Of a DNA stretch of 38,383 bases, positions 33,178 through 38,383 are shown in pieces. Made by a program: the position numbers and the translations under genes. The notes beneath the pieces were generated by a model. That model was not told where the DNA came from. It saw only the letters and a list, made by a program, of their open reading frames with translations, and ran no database searches. The stretch is from Helochares maculicollis (taxonomy: Eukaryota > Arthropoda > Insecta > Coleoptera > Hydrophilidae): NCBI GenBank assembly GCA_033557835.1, contig JAWQRO010000471.1, positions 1 through 38,383 on the forward strand, read 5' to 3'. The number at the start of each line of letters is the position of its first letter. Within the stretch, counting starts at the first letter, position 1.

Positions 33178-33452
33178 TCTAATAAGAATATTATTTTATA
33201 AAATATATATTGTAATTGCAGCAAGTGAATTCAGAAATGCAATTTTAGTAGACGCTGAATCTACTAAACATAACAGCTTGCGATTCGCTAATGCAACCTA
33301 ATTAACCAATAGCAGTTGAGAGTGAAAGTGACGTATCTCCATTACGCCATCGAATAAATTGTAATAACAAAACTAATTTATTCATATATTGAATTAAGTC
33401 TAATTAGTTTATGAACCTGTTTTTGTATAATTAGCTCTAATAAGAATATTAT
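33178..33452. repeat. 17-bp exact direct repeat, copies 258 bp apart
   Basis: TCTAATAAGAATATTAT occurs identically at 33178-33194 and 33436-33452, bracketing an AATTA-rich stretch. It may be a repeated binding site or the ends of a small element. Confidence 0.6.
33245..33267. repeat. 8-bp perfect inverted repeat
   Basis: TTAGTAGA (33245-33252) and TCTACTAA (33260-33267) flank the 7-nt spacer CGCTGAA. It is a short hairpin or a paired site. Confidence 0.6.
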
Positions 33453-34497
33453 GCAAGGCGTCGAAGCATCTAGCAAACATATTTCGAATTTAAAAGTGAA
33501 ATTATCGACTCTGCGGGTGCGGTAAAGCAATGAAGGTGGTGATTTTGAGTCCCCTCGCGAGAACGGGTATGTAATAGAGGACGTAGTGGCGACCGCAGGC
33601 AGGGCTATTTGTAAACGGCAAGATTCTTTCCGATGTCTGCGATCCCCTCGACTCGACTTTTAGGGTTATTTCGATATGTCTGGAGCGAAACGAAAAAAAT
33701 AGTCTTTCCGGGTACGAGATTCCATTTCCGGTTCGGCTGCATCACGGGCTATATTTCCGGCGCAGTTATCCTAGTTTATCCGCGAGGGAGCTCTCGCCGT
33801 CGACATGTGTCCTGCTTACCCGCCCTGATAGGAAATCCACTAGGATTTTCGTCCCTATTCCGCAGGTCCACCGTCGCAATACTTTCTGATCATAAAAGTC
33901 TCTGCTAAATTTGAGATACACTGGAGAGATAGGGAGGCTGCCCATCCTTACAGACTCCCGTCGAACCGGACTGCTGCTTAATGTATTTTTAAATATTTTA
34001 ACATATTCATAATATTGATAATCTTACTAAGGATTTTTTTGCTATGTGTGGGATTCATAATTTGATTTTCTACATTCATCTTCACATATAGAGCCAAGTC
34101 CCTAGTGTTTTTTAGTAATTTGCGTAAATTACTAACGTATAATATCTACATTTCTAATATTTTTTGAGATTTATTATGTTTTAACTGATAATTTTTATTT
34201 TACTTTTACCATAATTTTTCATAATTCGTAAAATCTGATTTTCATTGGCAAAAAAACAATTGCATTTTAATCTGATAATGGTATGCCAGGACTAAGCGGT
34301 GGATGTAATTGACAATTTCGGATACTTTTTTGATAAAATGATAACATTTTCTTTTGTTCAATATCAGGTTTTAATATTGCTCATGTACTTAACACCTTTT
34401 TGACACTTTTAAATGCATCTAAGGCTATTTTGGCTTTTTGTGATATGACTTGTTTTGTCCTCTGACAAAGATTTTTCATTTTGATGCTAATTCAGTT

Positions 34498-34510
34498 AGT
34501 CACGTGACAG
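34498..34510 (+). promoter_or_regulatory. Second copy of the AGTCACGTGACAG site
   Basis: The 13-mer AGTCACGTGACAG recurs exactly here, 8.2 kb from the copy at 26264, again fusing a GTCACGTGAC E-box palindrome with TGACAG. No adjacent TAATTA core is present this time, though CTAATTCAGTTAG precedes it. Confidence 0.35.
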
Positions 34511-35249
34511 AGGAAAACAAGACCAAAGGGTAAATCAACGTAACGTCTTGAAATCGATCCTAACTAACATGTACACAATTTTTTAGCAGTATCGTTTTTA
34601 TGTAAAACAACGAGATATGAATATTTGATAGCAACAAGCAGTGCGATGCACTGAAAGGTCACACCACAGAGCGGCGCCACCCGTCACCGCAGGCCGCGTG
34701 AGTGACGTGTGTGAAATTGGTTACATGCATTACTGGACACTGCTGCACTGAACTGAAGGCCTGCTGCTTCCACACTACGTACACTGGCCAATTCAAAGCT
34801 TGAATTGCGCCAAGCTGCACGGAATTAATCAGCATACGAATAAATAAATGCGTTTTTCCCTACGACTGCTCGACTGCCCCGTCTAATACCAAACTGCAGT
34901 ATTACAATCGCGTTTTAAAAGTTGTTAATCTCATTTTCAGTATTTCAAGTAAGTGATCTGCATGCCTACACCATAGCGCTGAAACAGTTTGAAACAAATG
35001 CCACACGACTACTTCAGCAAAACAATAGATCTATCCCAACTTTACACTATATACAACGTAACCTTTGATGGAGGAATAATATTAATTATGACTAGGTGTT
35101 AATTACTAGAGCAAATAATTTTAAATCAGTAGAAATTAGCAGAATAAAATCCGTCAATTTTATTTATATAAAATCAAATTTAACGCTTTTTTAATACCTG
35201 CAATGTTTTCGTGAACATCCGCGAGGATTAAAATAAAACAATAATAGTG

Positions 35250-35660
35250 TGCTGCTTAGATGTAACAAGACTGCAAAAGAAGAGGAACACAATAGATGAA
35301 GAGGAGTAAAATAAATAAGGGGGTTAAGACAAAAAAAGATCAGTAAGACAAAAGAAGAAGGGTAGCCTAAAAGTAAAGTAGTAATTCGGAAGAAGAGGTC
35401 TAAGACAAAACAAAAGAATTGGAGTAGAACTAATAAGTAGTAGTAAGACGCCAGAAGTGATGTATGGTAATACGAGAAACAGAAACAGTAGAGAATCTAG
35501 AGATGATGAGTGATATGAAAGAGATGCCATGTATGCTGATAAGAATAGAGTAACCACAGAGAAAGGGACCGACCGACAAGGAAAGGAGCCGACCGAGATG
35601 TAGTCGGGGTAAAGCTATGGGCAAACGATGTATAAGCTAAGGGCAAAGGGGATCTTCTCT
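35250..35660. repeat. Polypurine cryptic repeat
   Basis: Almost pure A/G runs with recurring TAAGACAAAA (35327, 35344 and 35402 approximately), AGAAGAAG and AGTAGTAG words. Minus-strand frames across it are Leu/Ser/Phe-rich low complexity. Confidence 0.6.
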
Positions 35661-36860
35661 TGAAAACCGGGATGCAAAACAATCCACGTCGGTTATACCG
35701 CAAACAGGAGGCAACAAAGCAGAGTATATTGCGAAGAGAAGGAAGGGCCTTTTAATTCAGGTCTGGGTCTGGCTGCGGCCTCACCCCCCGGACTCCCGGA
35801 TTCCGTAGGTCCGGTATTAACCATGCAAGTTATGAATCGAGGTCTCCTGCAGGAAATTACATCGTCTGGGTTCGGACCCTCACGTAGTGCGGCGCGATGC
35901 GGGTCGAGCGGAGCGACGGGATTACGTACGTACGGTCCCGACCCCAAAAGGGCATTCCATCTCCTAGAACGAGTCGTTTAATAGTGGCGTCGCTTTATCT
36001 GGCCGCGTGCATGCAAACATGCCCGGGGCCCTCGCAGATGTACTCTAATATTTCAGGCTCGTTACGGCGGCCGCGATATCGGCGGCTGACGTTGCCGTGA
36101 TATAAGACGGGCCGGAGTGGCTCCCGGAGGAAATCCCGGCGCACGAAGCGGCCCTGTCTACCTGTCAGCCGGAATTAAAGGATGGGAGCCGCAATTGGAC
36201 CTGCAGCCGTAGATAACAGTGAGTGGGGTTCCCTCGGGAGAACCGCCGCACCGTTCGCTCTGCCGACACCGCCAGTGGATAGCGGACGGCCTGGACCCGT
36301 CGCCGTCGCTCTCCAAATCGTCTTGACCGCATCTCAATTCTTAATGCGTTCAAAAGAGCCGCCGCTAAACACCACTCGCCGTCGAATGAATATTTTACAG
36401 ATGCATCACCGTATCACTCACTGATCCCGGCTTAGTTGCACGACTCATTAACCCCTGTGCGCTAATCCTCTACTCTGCTCTATCGGATATTGCGAAGGGG
36501 GCCCGCAGATCGACCGACCGGCGACCCTCGCGTCCGAGCCGCATCGCCAAACTTGATTCCTACTAACGCCGAAACCTCCGCTTGCCACAGCCTCGATAAA
36601 GCACAGGCCCCAATGCAGCGAAGCACCAACATCCTGCCGCATCGCTCTTCAGCTTCAATCTGCTTTACTTCTCTGATCACTGCGACCTTTCATTCAAATT
36701 CGCTTTGCTCCTATTTCTAGGGATCGATTCCAACATCGCAACCCTTTTCCCGCCTACAACTCCATCACACCCACCGAAAGTACTACCAACCTATTCATAC
36801 ATTATAATATCCTAAGAAGTGATTACATGATTTAGCCTAACAATATTATTCGGCCCTGCA
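35661..36860. other. GC-rich, CpG-dense island of about 1 kb
   Basis: 35690-36700 is the most GC- and CpG-rich block in the window (GCGGCCGCGATATCGGCGGC, CCGGCGCACGAAGCGGCCC). It contains CTACCTGTCAGCC, with an inverted TGACAG. No frame on either strand is recognisable despite several being open. It may be a conserved enhancer, an alternative promoter or an unrecognised non-coding exon; nothing in the sequence decides. Confidence 0.35.
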
Positions 36861-36978
36861 AACGCTTTCACAGGGTGTCACTTCTGCACTTTCAAGCCTG
36901 CTAGTCTTTAATGTTAATCTATTCTGTAATTCGCATTGTTTTCATATTGATACTGTTTCATTCTGAGATAAAAACAAA

Positions 36979-37480
36979 TGTTCTGAAATTGAAGTGCGAT
37001 CTGTGACTAAGTACTTTGTTTTGAAGGGTTTATCCCCCATAGAATTAAAAGATGAAATTCTACTTCTCTTCCACCAGTACGGGAAGGAGCCAGCCGCAAA
37101 ATTTAAATAAGAGCATAAGCCCCAAAGACTCCCCAAAAGAGCTAGATCTAACAAAACTATCGTAAAAATACAAAATACTGTGTAAGATGATCGCCTACTA
37201 AAGGTATGCGAGCTTGCTGAGTGGCACATACACCATTAGACTGCATTTTACAAGATGTCTTGTATATGAAAAAGCTTTTCGCGAAACGGCTGCCTCGTTT
37301 GCTATCAATCGACCAAAAACGCATGCGACTGAACCCGTCGCAACATTGTTTACGCTTATCTAAACGGGATTCCGTTGAGTTTCCTTGGTTCACCGTATTA
37401 TGTCAGTAGATGCATCCATCATTACACGCCAAAGACGAAAAAATTCGAAAAGTGAATCGAACCTGATTAAAGTGCGCGAA
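36979..37480 (+). pseudogene. mariner transposase N-terminal/central fragment (decayed)
   Basis: The first frame (36979-37224) reads SEIEVRSVTKYFVLKGLSP and IELKDEI, then YGKEPAAKF, PKRARSNKTIVKIQNTV and DDRLLKVCELAE, with stops at 37108-37110 and 37183-37185. This corresponds to the two helix-turn-helix DNA-binding domains and linker of mariner transposases. After a shift, the second frame (37221-37409) reads HTPLDCILQDVLYMKKLF, AKRLPRLLSIDQKRMRL and CLRLSKRDSVEF; family members have KL.A.WVPRLLT.DQK...R and CL..F at this place. A third frame from 37414 gives IHHYTPKTKKFEK and a stop, the block after the first catalytic Asp (VTxDETWIHHYTPET). Homology then stops, so the C-terminal half is missing. 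Two frameshifts and three stops show it is dead. A CACAGGGTGTCA near 36870 might be a 5' terminal repeat, but no partner was found. Confidence 0.9.
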
Positions 37481-37839
37481 CAACTTCTTGTACCATCATT
37501 AGAAGACATTCCAGTATTAAAAAAACTATTTGAAATAAACGATTGTTCCACCAAAATACAATATTACTTCAAGAGATTTTGTTGAAAGGTGAATAATGCA
37601 AAACCGTACAAAGCCATAAGAAATAACAAAATAAACTAAGTTTACAAGGCTACATTCAAGAAGAGGCTTGTAATTATTACCAACTATGTAACTTACTGTT
37701 GAAATCAAGGTCCCATACTATTCTTCAAAAGCAACAGTACCCAAATATTCATGCTTACTTTAGTAATCATTACCAGGAGAATACCTTCCATCAATGGAAG
37801 ACTACATAAAAACTACTTTAAACGGATATTACGTCGAAA
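37481..37839 (-). other. AT-rich intronic sequence after the mariner remnant
   Basis: Mariner homology ends near 37480 and the following bases show no recognisable coding or repeat structure apart from TTCCATCAATGGAA. Confidence 0.5.
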
Positions 37840-38337
37840 AGAGTTGTGTCATCAAAAGATAATATTCCATAATGAGACAATATTGTCATGAGGTAACTAT
37901 CCATCTTAAACAGATATTCTAATAATAAACTCTTCAATATCTTAAATCTTTAGTGTCTGAAAAATAGAGAGCATTCCTAGACCATTTCAAAACGACTTCA
38001 TGAGAATACTACATTACAAAAAGAACAAGTGATGATATTCCATCATGAGATGATATTCTATCAGAATACGATACTCTATCACAAGACAATAATCCATCAT
38101 ACTCAAACGGAAGTAAACTCTTTAATGTCCTAAACATTCAGTGTCTCAAAAATGTCTAGAAGTTGTTACTAGACTAGCTCAAAACGATTTCATGAGGACC
38201 ACAAGTAGATATTTTATTAAGAGAAGCTTTTTCACCAAGAGCAGATGTCTCGTCAAGAGAAGATATCTTATCAAAAGAAGATATTTCTATAAGAAAATAT
38301 TATATCATAAAACAGTTCATACCAAGGAGATAACGAA

Positions 38338-38340
<3 letters not shown>
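37840..38340. repeat. Compound minisatellite, 18-bp units in 188-bp blocks
   Basis: Two 18-bp families are visible. One (about 38033-38100) runs GATATTCCATCATGAGAT, GATATTCTATCAGAATAC, GATACTCTATCACAAGAC. The other (38219-38320) runs AAGAGAAGCTTTTTCACC, AAGAGCAGATGTCTCGTC, AAGAGAAGATATCTTATC, AAAAGAAGATATTTCTAT. In addition, TAAACTCTTY...AGTGTCT...CAAAACGAYTTCATGAG occurs at 37926 and 38114, a higher-order period of 188 bp. Because 18 is a multiple of three, the second family reads as a six-residue Lys/Arg repeat, which is not evidence of a gene. Confidence 0.85.

Positions 38341-38382
<42 letters not shown>
38341..38382. repeat. (TA)21 microsatellite at the window edge
   Basis: Twenty-one uninterrupted TA units follow the compound minisatellite and end one base before the edge of the window, so its true length is unknown. 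Confidence 0.95.

Positions 38383-38383
<1 letters not shown>

Larger units (their letters stand above)
30646..35249 (-). other. Intronic sequence, no gene seen
   Basis: GC-richer islands at 31040-31500, 32200-32760, 33490-33960 and 34640-34780 are separated by AT-rich DNA. 32148-32168 has a 7-bp hairpin (AGCAGCG/CGCTGCT), and a TTGCTTGCTTGC run begins at 32583. 32940-33460 is rich in AATTA words (CAAATTAATTCTTG, CCTAATTAACCAATAG, GTCTAATTAGTTTATG), which suggests a homeodomain-bound element. No frame is recognised. Confidence 0.4.

Noticed and set aside
36868..36880. CACAGGGTGTCA as the 5' terminal repeat of the second mariner
   Set aside because: No inverted partner was found on the right, so it is kept only as a remark.
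38141..38383. Lys/Arg hexapeptide-repeat open frame
   Set aside because: Explained by the 18-bp minisatellite and the TA tract; not a gene.

Overview
The window looks like about 38 kb from inside one very large gene of an arthropod, most likely an insect. Only one protein-coding exon can be identified with confidence. It is a 77-bp exon on the minus strand (18329 down to 18253) encoding the middle of a TALE-class homeodomain. It matches the MEIS/homothorax family almost word for word, with consensus splice sites on both sides. The rest of the window is therefore mainly two homothorax (hth) introns: at least 20.0 kb upstream of the exon (18330 to the right edge) and at least 18.2 kb downstream (18252 to the left edge). 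By eye I could not find the preceding exon (ending in the LFQHLT codons) or the following one (FINARRRIVQPMIDQ codons), so both probably lie outside.

The eukaryotic assignment rests on the spliced exon, AT-rich non-coding DNA, microsatellites, and decayed mariner transposons. The homeodomain has SED where vertebrate MEIS has SEE; as I recall the Drosophila protein, this matches insect hth. I cannot name the species or order.

The non-coding sequence alternates between AT-rich stretches and GC-richer, CpG-containing islands: about 1.1-1.7, 5.5-6.5, 7.0-7.5, 9.7-10.9, 12.4-13.1, 15.4-16.1, 17.2-17.7, 21.7-22.4, 26.1-26.8, 31.0-31.5, 32.2-32.8, 33.5-33.9 and 35.7-36.7 kb. Several carry homeodomain-type TAATTA/TGATTAAT sites and Meis-type TGACAG sites, as expected of enhancers in a developmental regulator, but conservation cannot be tested here. 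One possible second exon (17873-17928, plus strand) has strong splice signals but no recognised product.

Mobile DNA includes two decayed mariner transposase fragments, both plus-strand: a C-terminal piece (4962-5219, with an apparent 3' end abutting a (TA)12 tract) and an N-terminal piece (36979-37480). There is also a 434-bp foldback element (23962-24395) with about 200-bp inverted arms. The most unusual overall trait is the number of unrelated, diverged tandem or cryptically simple arrays, with periods from about 5 to 188 bp, scattered through both introns. No tRNA, rRNA, CRISPR or bacterial-type operon structure was seen.
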